37,322 bases of DNA. Source: CAVZLD01 sp964522605 (GTDB lineage Bacteria > Planctomycetota > Planctomycetia > Pirellulales > Pirellulaceae). Under the pieces are notes generated by a model that had not been told where the DNA came from, made no database searches, and saw nothing but the letters and a program-made list of their open reading frames with translations. Location of the stretch: NCBI GenBank assembly GCA_964522605.1, contig CAZFWV010000031.1, positions 1 through 37,322 of the forward strand. The letters are read 5' to 3'. A program made the position numbers and the translations under genes. Of the stretch, positions 1 through 8,692 are shown piece by piece (the stretch's first letter is position 1; each line of letters begins with the position of its first letter).

Positions 1-116
1 ACCTGCTACTTCGCAAATCAACAATCGTAATTCAGCACTCGTCAATCTATTCAGCTCGCCGGATCGGGAGAGCCTATCAGTGTCGCTCGGCCGTTAGCGG
101 TGGGTTGAACGCGCAC

Positions 117-1370
117 TCAACTCTTGAGTCCCTTGGGATTCAGCTCGTACTTCTCATCCATCTTCAGGAGGTCATCCCATGTCGTCAATTCACCTCGGTA
201 AGCCGCCGTTCGGCCGAGGATGGTCACCAGATTGCTGCGCACACTTTCAGGAACCGTCGAATTGGCGCAATCGCCTGCTTGGATTGCCGTATGAAACGCC
301 GCAATGTTGTTGACCGCTCCCTGTTTGTAAATCGTGGGTGTTGACCCGCCACGCCAGAAGTTCTTGCCGCGGATCAGCACGTCTCCACCATAGGCCGTCT
401 CGAGCACTCCGTCGGTGCCAAACATCCGATTGCGAATCCCTTCCGGTTGTGTGCCATACCCATTGAATTGTCGGGAGCTGAAAGCAATTCCGACATGATC
501 GGGATACTGAAACACAACACTGAACGTATCCCAGCACGTGCCAACATCGCGCACTTTCCGGCCACCGGTGCCGTACGCCGCGATCGGTGGTTGGCCCATG
601 ATCCAACTTGCGACGTCCAACGTGTGGATGTTCTGCTCGGTAATGATGTCGCCGGACAGTTCGCGGTCCAATCCCCAGGCACGGAGTCGTGCTTCGGGAT
701 TCGTGTCGGCTTCCCGGGCATACTGCATCTGTCCCAACCACGGAATGTCTGCGTGATAGGTGGCTTCTCCGAAAGCAAATTGGCCGATTGCTCCTTCGTG
801 AACTCGTTTGAGCGCTTCGAGGTAGAACTGGTCGGCGCGAGTCTGAAAATCGACGAGGAAACAAAGATTCTGTTCCGTCGCCCGTTGGCCGCTCTGCTCG
901 ATCGTCTTACACCCCGGCACGTCCACCGCGATCGGTTTTGCCAGGTAGACATGTTTGCCTGCTGCAACCGCCGCCTCGGCTTGTGCGGGATGAAAATACG
1001 GCGGTGATTCAATCACCACTGCATCGACTTCTCGCTCGAGTAACCGATGATAACCGGCCAATCCGGTCAGGCGGTTTGCTTCCGGCACGTTGAACTTTGT
1101 TCCGACATCGTCGACGCGATCCTGGAAGTAATCGGCGACCGCAACCAGATTGTAACCCCCGTGTTCTTGGAACAAACCCGCGATCCAGGCTCCTCGACCA
1201 CCGCACCCGATCAACCCGATATTGACTTTCCCGTTCGCGGCAAATCCTCTCACCTGTTGCGGCTCGAGCATCGACCACGTCGCCGCCGCCCCGGCGGTTG
1301 CCATAAAGGCTCGACGGGAAAGGCCCAACGGTTTCACGCAATCAGTCGACCTGTCTTGCTTCTCTGACAT
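117..1370 (-). CDS. Gfo/Idh/MocA family oxidoreductase, TAT-exported
   Basis: A 417-residue NAD(P)-dependent oxidoreductase of the Gfo/Idh/MocA family, which typically acts on sugars or inositols. The N-terminus has a twin-arginine signal (SRRAFMATAG, about residues 18-27), so export to the periplasm is likely. A Rossmann dinucleotide motif GLIGCGGRG lies at 52-60. The usual EKP catalytic motif reads AKP at 144-146, and EQNIHTLD (245-252) matches the second conserved active-site segment. I chose the ATG at 1370 because GAGGAG precedes it and the TAT signal begins just after; the open frame extends further upstream without a signal. It is the last of three minus-strand genes, 128 nt after the discoidin-like gene. 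The substrate is unknown. Family assignment is firm; the role in this cluster is inference. Confidence 0.9.
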   Translation of the reverse strand: MSEKQDRSTDCVKPLGLSRRAFMATAGAAATWSMLEPQQVRGFAANGKVNIGLIGCGGRGAWIAGLFQEHGGYNLVAVADYFQDRVDDVGTKFNVPEANRLTGLAGYHRLLEREVDAVVIESPPYFHPAQAEAAVAAGKHVYLAKPIAVDVPGCKTIEQSGQRATEQNLCFLVDFQTRADQFYLEALKRVHEGAIGQFAFGEATYHADIPWLGQMQYAREADTNPEARLRAWGLDRELSGDIITEQNIHTLDVASWIMGQPPIAAYGTGGRKVRDVGTCWDTFSVVFQYPDHVGIAFSSRQFNGYGTQPEGIRNRMFGTDGVLETAYGGDVLIRGKNFWRGGSTPTIYKQGAVNNIAAFHTAIQAGDCANSTVPESVRSNLVTILGRTAAYRGELTTWDDLLKMDEKYELNPKGLKS

Positions 1371-1498
1371 GGGAGCTCTCCTCGAATCATGAATTGGCTT
1401 CAGCTGGCAATGAACGAAAGGGACGCACACGCTTTCCCGTAAAACTGGTCTGAATTGCCGCGGATCGGCCGTATCCGCCGATCTTAAGCTGGAAAACG

Positions 1499-2170
1499 TC
1501 ACGGGGCCGGCACACCAAACACCTCGACTTCGACATAGTGGTTTGTTGCGTTCCCCGTATATCCCTTCGAGTACAGGCGCACGTAACGGCCCTTCGTACC
1601 TTTGGTGTCAATGACTTTACCCAGGTTCGTTTCAATGTAGGGCCGCGATTTCCCCAAGCCCAACCCGAGCGAATTGTCCTGGTCATTGCTGTAAACCGTC
1701 GTCACTTCCTGATTGAATTCCGCATCGTCAGCGACTTGGACAACGACATCGTTGTAGCTGCGGGCTTCTCGGAAGAAGTGCCACAGGCAAATCGCATAGA
1801 TCTCACACGGTTTCTGGAGATCGATCTGGACCCACTGTTTTCCCGGTGCAAGTTCGACAAAGGTCGTCTCGCTTCCCTTCTTTTCACCATCGGTCACGAA
1901 TGACAGTTCACCGAACAGCGGTCGGTCGTCGCTGGCCGAAACCGGCTTACCAAGGGCCACATTCGTCGTCCCCTCGGGAACCATCAGTTGCACCTGCTCG
2001 TCGGGTTTCGGCATCTCCAAGCCGGGATAGAGCATCGCAAGCACATCGGGCGGCGTGCCGGCGAGGACTTCCTGAGGAAACTCGACTTCCAGAGGAACCG
2101 TCGGCTCCGCAGCCAGAACAAAAGACGGGATTCCCAACGCGACGACCCACAGGATAACACGCAACATCAT
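1499..2170 (-). CDS. Exported discoidin (F5/8 type C)-like protein
   Basis: A 223-residue secreted protein. Residues 1-20 form a typical signal peptide ending FVLA before AEP. From about residue 70 the segment NVALGKPVSASDD, then WVQIDLQKPCEIYAICLW and a C-terminal KGRYVRLYSKG, follow the galactose-binding/discoidin pattern that usually binds carbohydrates. The start ATG follows GGAGG, and its first four bases overlap the stop of the upstream glycosyltransferase (ATGA at 2167-2170), so translation is probably coupled. The ATG is doubled (Met-Met), so the start could shift by one codon. No catalytic residues are visible. A surface sugar-binding role is inferred. Confidence 0.8.
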   Translation of the reverse strand: MMLRVILWVVALGIPSFVLAAEPTVPLEVEFPQEVLAGTPPDVLAMLYPGLEMPKPDEQVQLMVPEGTTNVALGKPVSASDDRPLFGELSFVTDGEKKGSETTFVELAPGKQWVQIDLQKPCEIYAICLWHFFREARSYNDVVVQVADDAEFNQEVTTVYSNDQDNSLGLGLGKSRPYIETNLGKVIDTKGTKGRYVRLYSKGYTGNATNHYVEVEVFGVPAP

Positions 2171-2982
2171 CTATTTCCTCCGGTTCGATTGTGTAAAGCA
2201 ATGCGATGCTGGCGCAGTCGGCGTAAACCGGCAGCGATCTTCCAAAATTCGTTCAACCAGTGAAAACGACTTCCCGATTTCTCTGACCAGTTTACTGGAA
2301 CTTCCACCACCCGGTAGCCTTGAGATTCGGCCCGCATCAGCAATTCCAGGTCAAAAAGGAATCCTTCTTCCTGAAGTTCGCCGAACAGACGTTGTCCAGC
2401 GTCGTGTCGGAACATCTTGAAACCACACTGCGTATCCCGGACAGGCAGACGCAGCAGAAACCGAGCGACCAGGGCAAACCCACGCCCCATCAAACCGCGA
2501 GGCCACTTGCGGTCTCGCCGGACGCCGGCTCCCGGCAGCAAACGAGACCCGACGGCGAAGTCGGCACCCTGCTCAATCGCGCTCCGCAATCGGTCGGCTT
2601 CGGAGATCGGCGTTGCTCCATCGGCGTCGGCAAAGAGTAACAACTCGCCCTGAGCGGCCAAGATGCCGGCGCGAACGGCGGCCCCCTTGCCTCGGTTTTC
2701 CGCGAGTCGAACATATTTCAGTTGTGGCCAATCGGGCCATTGCCTCGTCAGTACTGCTTCGAGGCCATCCGAACTTCCATCGTCCGCGATCACGATTTCG
2801 TAGTCGTCTTCGAACTGACGGCGGCAGTACTGCCCGACCGACTCAAGGAACGGCGGCAGTCGTTTCGCTTCGTTGTAGGCCGGTAGGACGACGGACAAGG
2901 CGACGCGTTTCTCCCTCGGCAAGCCCTCTCCAGTCTCCAATACCATGGGCAATTCCCATCTGTTATCGTGACAGGCGGACAT
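2167..2982 (-). CDS. GT2 glycosyltransferase, dolichyl/polyprenyl-phosphate glucose or mannose synthase type
   Basis: A 271-residue GT-A fold glycosyltransferase of family 2. Motifs are VVLPAYNE (31-38), DDGSSDG (67-73) and a metal-binding DADGAT (119-124). The segment DTQCGFKMF (183-191) is typical of dolichyl-phosphate glucosyltransferase (ALG5) and DPM-like enzymes, which transfer a hexose from a nucleotide sugar to a polyprenyl phosphate at the inner membrane face. No C-terminal membrane segment is seen. The start may be the ATG at 2982 or the one at 2946; neither has a good ribosome binding site. Its stop overlaps the discoidin-like gene by 4 nt. It is divergent from an Agl23-like transferase that would need a lipid-linked sugar, which suggests a shared glycosylation pathway. 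Confidence 0.88.
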   Translation of the reverse strand: MSACHDNRWELPMVLETGEGLPREKRVALSVVLPAYNEAKRLPPFLESVGQYCRRQFEDDYEIVIADDGSSDGLEAVLTRQWPDWPQLKYVRLAENRGKGAAVRAGILAAQGELLLFADADGATPISEADRLRSAIEQGADFAVGSRLLPGAGVRRDRKWPRGLMGRGFALVARFLLRLPVRDTQCGFKMFRHDAGQRLFGELQEEGFLFDLELLMRAESQGYRVVEVPVNWSEKSGSRFHWLNEFWKIAAGLRRLRQHRIALHNRTGGNR

Positions 2983-3110
2983 GGCCTGGTTTCTGACCAG
3001 ACCATGAGTCGGCGGGATCCCTAGGCGGGCCGCGAACTCACGACTCGTGATCGCGCTGTGCCGGCCCTGTGGGACCGCGATCTGTTCGACTGCGGCAAGG
3101 GGCCCGCGAC

Positions 3111-4769
3111 GTGAGACGAACCAACATTATGACCTTGGGAGTCATCCTTGTCGCGGTGGGGGCACTCGCATTTCGCGTCCCACAGCTGGGACTTCGGCCC
3201 ATGCACGCCGACGAGGCGGTTCAGGCCACCCGCTTTCAGCAGTCTTGGCATGGATCCGGCTATCGTTACGATCCCCATGAATTCCATGGCCCCACACTCA
3301 CGTACTTCACGTGGCCGTCGATCTGGATCACGAAACCGGCGACCTTCGCGGAAACGACCGCAATCACATATCGGATTGTCCCGGCCGTTTTCGGCGCCGC
3401 GTTGGTCCTCGTGCTCGGATGGTTGATCGATGGAATAGGCCGAGCGGCAGCGGTTTCGGCCGCTCTGCTGATCGCGATCTCTCCGGTGATGGTGTTCTAC
3501 AGCCGTTATTACATTCACGAAACACTGCTCGTGTTTTTTTCTCTCGCGGCGTTTGCCACCGCGTGGCGCTACGTGCGTACGGGAAGCTTGACCTGGTGCG
3601 TCGCCACGGGAGTGTGTATCGGCTTGATGCAGGCGACCAAAGAAACCTCCGTTCTTTCTTATGCTGCTGCCGGGCTTGCGCTGTGCGTCGTGCTTTGGAT
3701 TCTCCGACAGCCCAAGCCGCTCAAGACAGCGCGGCCGCGAGCAGACGTCCAACCACCACTTGATCATTGCGAGTCCGACCACGAAACATCCAATTCAGGT
3801 GCTGAGCACAACTTGATTCGATATCGGCCGAAGCACCTTGCGGTGGCGACGGCGATGGGCATCCTGGTCCCGGTTCTGTTGTTTACCTCGTTTGGCGACA
3901 ACCCGCGCGGGCCGTGGGACGCGATCGTGACCTACCTCCCGTGGCTGACTCGGGCCGGGGGGGCGTCACCTCACATCCAACCGTGGTCCTTCTACTTTCA
4001 TCGCTGGCTGGCGTTTCAGGTCGCCGATGGACCTCTTTGGTCCGAGAGCCTGATTCCTCTGCTCGCTGGCTTGGCCATCCTGGTTGTTCTGTTTTGGCCT
4101 CAACGCTTGCCGAGCGACACGAGCGTCCACCTCGTCCGCTGGCTGACTGTCTACACAATTGCCTTGACGACGATCTACACTTGCATCCCCTACAAAACTC
4201 CCTGGTGCATGCTGCAGTTCGTCATCGGATGGATTCTGTTGGCGGGAGTCGGTGCATCGATTCTTCTGTCGCGAATCCGACCAATCCTGTGGCGTGCTGT
4301 CGTGATCGCCGGTCTGTTGATCTCCACATGCCATCTGGGATGGCAGGCCTATCGGGCGAGCTACGAATTGGCTGCGGATCCCCGGAATCCGTATGTCTAC
4401 GCACAGACTCAAAATGATATTGACCGACTATCGACCGATGTCCACGAATTGGCACTGGCAAGGGAATCTCTTCGAGACCTGGACATCGCAATCATCTGGA
4501 ACGGTCCGTATTATTGGCCTTTGCCTTGGTATCTTCGGGAATATGAAAACGTCGGCTATTGGCCAGAAATACCGACCAGTGCCGTCGATGCAAGCGTCGT
4601 GATTTCCTCCGCCGAGCTCGATGTGCCCCTGACGCGCGCAATCGAAGAGACGCACCTGATGACAGGATATTACGCCATCCGTCCGGGCACCCTGGCGCAG
4701 TTGTGGGTTCGACTCGATGTCTGGATGGCCCACCTGCGACGAATGGGACGCTTGCCAGCGGAAGAGTGA
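3111..4769 (+). CDS. Agl23-like (TIGR03663-type) membrane glycosyltransferase
   Basis: A polytopic membrane protein of about 552 residues resembling the 'flippase activity-associated protein Agl23' family, related to GT39/ArnT-type transferases. The N-terminal helix is followed by LRPMHADEAVQ (29-39), with the DE pair found in lipid-linked sugar transferases, and YRYDPHEFHGP (51-61), a strong family marker. Several hydrophobic segments follow, and the C-terminal third is soluble. I chose GTG at 3111 because AAGGGG lies 8 nt upstream; GTG 3069 and ATG 3129 are alternatives. The stop codon lies in the left copy of a 46-bp repeat bordering an assembly gap. The donor lipid could come from the divergent GT2 synthase. 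Exact substrate unknown. Confidence 0.85.
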   Translation: MRRTNIMTLGVILVAVGALAFRVPQLGLRPMHADEAVQATRFQQSWHGSGYRYDPHEFHGPTLTYFTWPSIWITKPATFAETTAITYRIVPAVFGAALVLVLGWLIDGIGRAAAVSAALLIAISPVMVFYSRYYIHETLLVFFSLAAFATAWRYVRTGSLTWCVATGVCIGLMQATKETSVLSYAAAGLALCVVLWILRQPKPLKTARPRADVQPPLDHCESDHETSNSGAEHNLIRYRPKHLAVATAMGILVPVLLFTSFGDNPRGPWDAIVTYLPWLTRAGGASPHIQPWSFYFHRWLAFQVADGPLWSESLIPLLAGLAILVVLFWPQRLPSDTSVHLVRWLTVYTIALTTIYTCIPYKTPWCMLQFVIGWILLAGVGASILLSRIRPILWRAVVIAGLLISTCHLGWQAYRASYELAADPRNPYVYAQTQNDIDRLSTDVHELALARESLRDLDIAIIWNGPYYWPLPWYLREYENVGYWPEIPTSAVDASVVISSAELDVPLTRAIEETHLMTGYYAIRPGTLAQLWVRLDVWMAHLRRMGRLPAEE

Positions 4770-4952
4770 CTTTGTCTCGGACTTCCCGCAGAGCACTGGC
4801 AAAGCCNNNNNNNNNNNNNNNNNNNNNNNNNNNNNNNNNNNNNNNNNNNNNNNNNNNNNNNNNNNNNNNNNNNNNNNNNNNNNNNNNNNNNNNNNNNNNN
4901 NNNNNNGAAGAGTGACTTTGTCTCGGACTTCCCGCAGAGCACTGGCAAAGCC
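4761..4952. repeat. 46-bp direct repeat on both sides of an assembly gap
   Basis: The 46 bases at 4761-4806 recur exactly at 4907-4952, separated by 100 N. The left copy includes the stop codon of the upstream gene. Either the contig ends overlap and were never merged, or a tandem duplication exists here. Each copy ends in a CACTGGC palindrome fragment. Confidence 0.9.
4807..4906. other. Assembly gap, 100 N
   Basis: Exactly 100 N, the convention for a gap of unknown size. It is flanked by identical 46-bp sequence, so the true gap may be zero or negative. Confidence 0.95.
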
Positions 4953-4957
4953 CAGTG
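4940..4957. repeat. CACTGGC-AAA-GCCAGTG palindrome, imperfect copy
   Basis: CACTGGC, AAA, then GCCCAGTG, followed by GCACACGC. One extra C breaks the symmetry. The same element recurs at 6137-6153 and 6173-6189. Confidence 0.75.
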
Positions 4958-4977
4958 GCACACGCGCGACGGTCAAC

Positions 4978-5043
4978 GTAGACCGACTTGTCTCAAGTCG
5001 GCGAACATGTCGGCATTGCCGACTTGAAACAAGTCGGCCTACC
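4978..5043. repeat. Paired palindromic repeat (CCGACTTG...CAAGTCGG), copy 1
   Basis: Two self-complementary units, CCGACTTG-TCT-CAAGTCGG (4983-5001) and GCCGACTTG-AAA-CAAGTCGGC (5018-5038), lie 16 nt apart with GTAG and CTAC at the outer edges. The pair is also an inverted repeat overall. A second composite is at 28400-28502. It sits in the 355-nt space between the Agl23-like gene and the convergent metallopeptidase; nothing coding is seen there. Confidence 0.85.
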
Positions 5044-5124
5044 GTTTGACGACCAAGCCTGGAGCAGACAAACCTCCACCCTGCCGAAACAACAGAAAGC
5101 TGCAGGAGCGGGATACACCAGACT

Positions 5125-5976
5125 TTAGAGTTGCGTCGCGGAGAACGTATCCCCTTGCGACATATCGCCGGAGACCAAGCCCCGTCGAAACCACTCCACG
5201 CGCTGCGCGGACGTGCCGTGGGTGAATGAATCCGGTACGACGTAGCCCTGGGCCTGCATTTGGAGTCGATCATCTCCGATGGCGGAGGCTGCGTTGAGTG
5301 CCTCTTCCAGGTCACCTTCCTCGAGGATCCCTTTCATCTCCTGCGCATGGTGGGCCCAGACGCCCGCAAAGAAATCCGCCTGGAGTTCCAGCCGCACCGA
5401 TAGTTCGTTGAACTCCGCTTCGCTGATCCGCCCGCGCATCGCGTTCACCTTATCACTGATCCCGAGCAGATTCTGCACGTGATGCCCCACCTCGTGAGCG
5501 ATCACGTAAGCCTGGGCAAAGTCACCCGGTGCGTTGAAACGCGAACGCAGCTCATTGTAGAAACTCAAGTCGAGATAAAGCTTGCCATCGGCAGGGCAAT
5601 AGAAGGGTCCAACCGCGGCATTCGTGAACCCACAGGCCGACTCCACGGATCCGGTGAACAGCACCAGTGTGGGCTCTTGATACTCCTGGCCCCGACGACG
5701 AAACAGCTCTTTCCACACATCTTCCGTGTCTGCGAGGACAACAGAGACGAACTGTGACATCTCATCTTGCGCCCCACCCGGCTCACCCGGTACGGCCGGC
5801 GCCACCTGTCCACCGGCCTGCTGCGCGACATCGTCCAGCAAGGGTCGTGGATCACCTCCCATCAACGCAACGATCACGGCCAGGATAATTGCAAACAGGC
5901 CACCACCCACAAACACCGGCGCCATATTCCGCCGGTCTTCCACGTTTTCACTCTGCCGCCGACCTTGCCAACGCAT
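5125..5976 (-). CDS. YpfJ-type neutral zinc metallopeptidase
   Basis: A 283-residue membrane-anchored peptidase of the YpfJ/neutral zinc metallopeptidase family. The N-terminus MRWQGRRQSENVEDRR is almost the family signature and fixes the start at 5976, which has AGGAG 9 nt upstream; the open frame continues upstream but is not needed. One membrane segment spans about 20-40. The zinc motif HEVGHH is at 161-166, with a probable third ligand E197 in LELQADFFAG. Cysteines in ACGF (115) and YCPADG (127) match conserved positions. The catalytic domain is probably periplasmic. Substrates are unknown for most members. It stands alone, convergent with the gene at 3111-4769. Confidence 0.93.
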   Translation of the reverse strand: MRWQGRRQSENVEDRRNMAPVFVGGGLFAIILAVIVALMGGDPRPLLDDVAQQAGGQVAPAVPGEPGGAQDEMSQFVSVVLADTEDVWKELFRRRGQEYQEPTLVLFTGSVESACGFTNAAVGPFYCPADGKLYLDLSFYNELRSRFNAPGDFAQAYVIAHEVGHHVQNLLGISDKVNAMRGRISEAEFNELSVRLELQADFFAGVWAHHAQEMKGILEEGDLEEALNAASAIGDDRLQMQAQGYVVPDSFTHGTSAQRVEWFRRGLVSGDMSQGDTFSATQL

Positions 5977-6136
5977 TCCGTTTCGCTCCTGAGCTTGGAG
6001 AAATTGGTCCCGGTTACCCATCCCCAAGTGGACCGGTCCGAATCCCGCGTATTTTAGTCCTCAAAGGAAAAAAAGAAACCGGGAAGCAGCGATTCCTGGC
6101 CCACAGTTCTTAGCAGCAGTTTGGCAAATGGTGTGG

Positions 6137-6153
6137 CACTGGCTAAGTCAGTG
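6137..6153. repeat. CACTGGC palindrome, degenerate copy
   Basis: CACTGGC-TAA-GTCAGTG with one arm mismatch. A T-run follows (6156 on). No plus-strand gene ends nearby, so it is listed as a repeat rather than a terminator. Confidence 0.6.
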
Positions 6154-6168
6154 TCTTTTTTGGGTGTA

Positions 6169-6197
6169 GCGGCACTGGCAAAGCCAGTGGCACACGC
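6169..6197. repeat. CACTGGC-AAA-GCCAGTG palindrome, perfect copy
   Basis: A perfect 7-bp stem with AAA loop (6173-6189), extended by GCGG and GCACACGC, stopping at the N run. The last 12 bases (AGTGGCACACGC) recur right after the gap at 6298-6309. The 406-nt region 5977-6382 holds these repeats, the gap and no gene. Confidence 0.85.
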
Positions 6198-6297
6198 NNN
6201 NNNNNNNNNNNNNNNNNNNNNNNNNNNNNNNNNNNNNNNNNNNNNNNNNNNNNNNNNNNNNNNNNNNNNNNNNNNNNNNNNNNNNNNNNNNNNNNNN
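6198..6297. other. Assembly gap, 100 N
   Basis: Exactly 100 N inside a palindromic repeat. The two edges share 12 bases, which suggests contig ends that overlap or a tandem repeat array that could not be resolved. Confidence 0.95.
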
Positions 6298-6382
6298 AGT
6301 GGCACACGCGGGAGCTCGGTTTTTCTTATTTCCTCTCCAGAAACGTTTTTCGGCGCAGTGGGGCAGTCCAGGGATCGTCGTT

Positions 6383-8593
6383 TCAGTCGACCCACCCCAG
6401 AACATCGCGGGCGATGGACCACCGTTGGCGTGGGCCTTCGGGCATTTTTCCGAGGATCCAGTGCTCATACAGTGCCTGCATTTGGCCGCCTTTGGTTTTC
6501 AGTTCCACCCATCGGCTGAGGAAACCGACCAGATCCGGGTTCCCGCGGGCAACCGCAAAACCCACCGGAATTCGAACGACCTTGGGTTGCGGGACCACAA
6601 CCGCAAATTCGGGGTACAACAGCGTCCAGACCGACCCCGCTTCGGCCGTGCTGAGTACGGCGTCGACCCGCGGATATTTCCCCTGCAAGACATCGCGCGT
6701 CGATTGGATCGGGATTAATTCGGCCTGGGGCAAGTCCCGCGACAACGCTTCGCTCAGATATCGAGCCTTGTTGTCCGGAACGGCGATCGTCACTTTTTCC
6801 ATCTTGCGAATGCTGTCGAGATGATCAAACTCGCGACGCCGCCAGTCGGGAACGATAAATGCCAAGGTCAGATCCAGATAGGATGTGGGAAAACTCATCC
6901 GCTCCAAGTTTGTCGTTGTGATAGGAACGCCGGACATCGCGACGTCGAAGTCACCACGTTCCAATTGGGTTGCCAGCCGATCGGGGCGGAAGGGAATGAA
7001 CTCCAGATTGACTTGCAACTCACTGGCAAGCAAATGGGCAACATCGACGTCGAAACCGACTAATTCCCCCTGTCGATTAAAAAACGAAAAAGGCAGGTTG
7101 TCGGTTCGATAGCCAACACGCAACGAGCCGGAGGCGTGGATCTCATCCAGCGAACGAGGCCCCGCTTGCAGCTTCTCCGCAGGCAGCGTGCGGTGAACGA
7201 CCGCCGGTGAAGGATTGAGTAACAGCTGCATGTTCGCGATCACCTGGTCCTTGTCATACGTTCCAACGATCGACCGCTGTAAATACACATGCGTCCCTTT
7301 CATCACCCCAACTGTGATCGCAAGCGCGATGAGCATCAGCATCGAGAGTCGCAGCCATCGCAGGCGAAGACTCCCCTGCAATGCACTGATCGTCAGGAGC
7401 GTCAAAGCCAACAGGTGCATCGCGCCGAGCAGGTCACCCAGCCGAGTGGAATAGACGCCGGCTGCGATGAAGAGTTGAAAGGTGTCTGCAGGAACGTGCT
7501 GCAAATTCAGCAGGAAAGGTACGGCCACGAGGGGGCTGCCGAAATAGCTGACCAGTCCGCTCATCAGGAAGGCCGGATACTGAGACAATCCCATCGGGGA
7601 ACCGGCATACCAGGCCGCAAAGGGCACGAAGATCAAGCTCGAAAGCTTGCCAAGATGCGGGAACGGATAGGCGAGCGGAATCAATGCATCGATGGAGGGG
7701 ACGCGGTCATCCGCCTCACGCCCTTCGACGTGGAACATTTTCTCTGTCGTCTCGATGAGCAGCGGCAGGACGGCGAGCACTTTCCCGGTTGCAAATGCTG
7801 CGATCATCGGCGTGCGAGCGTGGCGCAGGACTTCCCGGTAACTGAAATCCGTCAGGCAGGCCACGATACCGGGCAGCACAAGGAAAGCGAGCAACAAAAC
7901 CATCGCGGTTTGGAGAATCACGTACGCCTGGACACGACTGAATTGCTCCAGACGCATGGTCCCTGCGGTCGCCGCCACGATCGCAAACACACCCAGCGGC
8001 ATGAATCGCAAGACGAACAGATTCACGTCCGCCAGCGTCCGGGCAATCGTCCGCAGGAGTCGCACCAGATGTTCTTTTCCTTCTTCTTCCATTCGCATCA
8101 CGGCAATGCCAACCGCAATGGAAAACACGACAACCGCGGGGACCATATTCTCCGTCAGTGATCGGAAGATATTCTGCGGTATGAACAACTCCACCAACTT
8201 TACTGCCGGTGGCGTTTCGACCAGGCTGGAACTGAAGAAGGAAGCCGACCTCCAGGAGGGGAGGGATTGCGGCAACAACACAATTCCCACCATACCGATT
8301 AGCCAGAGGATGGAGAGAAACGTTGCCCCGAGCAACATCGTTCTGCGACTCTGGCGGATCGACAACCGCCCAATGTTGCCGATCAACGAGACGACGATGT
8401 ACGGCAAAACCGTCATCTGCAACAATCCGATGAAAACGTCGCCCACGGTCATCAGCGGCCGACATAACTCACCCCAGAATACGCCCCAAGCCAGACCAGC
8501 TAGGAGTGCAATCAGATTGCCCTGGAGAAATCGCCGGTCGCTGACTCGAGCATTGAAATCGGAATCTGTTGTTTGGGATTTTGAAGGGGCCAT
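6383..8593 (-). CDS. Dicarboxylate/amino-acid symporter-like protein fused to a solute-binding domain
   Basis: A 736-residue fusion. Residues about 25-410 have the hydrophobic pattern of the cation:dicarboxylate (DAACS/SDF) symporter family. After a basic stretch (SLRLRWLRL) an extra hydrophobic helix spans about 413-433. Residues about 482-716 form a family-3 solute-binding domain, starting LDEIHASGSLRVGYRTDN with FDVDVA at 514-519 and DVAMSGVPIT at 550-559. The extra helix would place this domain outside the cytoplasm. The serine-rich hairpin and NMDGT-type motifs of true symporters are not recognisable (FATGKVLAVLP at 267-277 stands where the first would be), so transport may be altered. 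I chose ATG 8593; the longer frame upstream overlaps the divergent Dabb gene. The ribosome binding site is weak. Confidence 0.85.
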   Translation of the reverse strand: MAPSKSQTTDSDFNARVSDRRFLQGNLIALLAGLAWGVFWGELCRPLMTVGDVFIGLLQMTVLPYIVVSLIGNIGRLSIRQSRRTMLLGATFLSILWLIGMVGIVLLPQSLPSWRSASFFSSSLVETPPAVKLVELFIPQNIFRSLTENMVPAVVVFSIAVGIAVMRMEEEGKEHLVRLLRTIARTLADVNLFVLRFMPLGVFAIVAATAGTMRLEQFSRVQAYVILQTAMVLLLAFLVLPGIVACLTDFSYREVLRHARTPMIAAFATGKVLAVLPLLIETTEKMFHVEGREADDRVPSIDALIPLAYPFPHLGKLSSLIFVPFAAWYAGSPMGLSQYPAFLMSGLVSYFGSPLVAVPFLLNLQHVPADTFQLFIAAGVYSTRLGDLLGAMHLLALTLLTISALQGSLRLRWLRLSMLMLIALAITVGVMKGTHVYLQRSIVGTYDKDQVIANMQLLLNPSPAVVHRTLPAEKLQAGPRSLDEIHASGSLRVGYRTDNLPFSFFNRQGELVGFDVDVAHLLASELQVNLEFIPFRPDRLATQLERGDFDVAMSGVPITTTNLERMSFPTSYLDLTLAFIVPDWRRREFDHLDSIRKMEKVTIAVPDNKARYLSEALSRDLPQAELIPIQSTRDVLQGKYPRVDAVLSTAEAGSVWTLLYPEFAVVVPQPKVVRIPVGFAVARGNPDLVGFLSRWVELKTKGGQMQALYEHWILGKMPEGPRQRWSIARDVLGWVD

Positions 8594-8692
8594 GAAGGCA
8601 TCCGAAGGCGACGACGGATTGCGGCAGCCTGGGAATCGATACACAATAATGCCCCAGGAATCCAGGTCAATCCTAACTCCGGAGGCGATGCG

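Noticed and set aside
1..116. Gene at the left edge
   Set aside because: Only short noncoding sequence is present before the stop of the first gene; nothing was recognised in it.
4428..5315. Minus-strand open frame running through a gap
   Set aside because: It crosses 100 N and known repeats and overlaps real genes on both sides.
6154..6162. T-run after a palindrome, resembling a terminator
   Set aside because: No plus-strand gene ends upstream within 1.3 kb, and the stem is a dispersed repeat with a mismatch.
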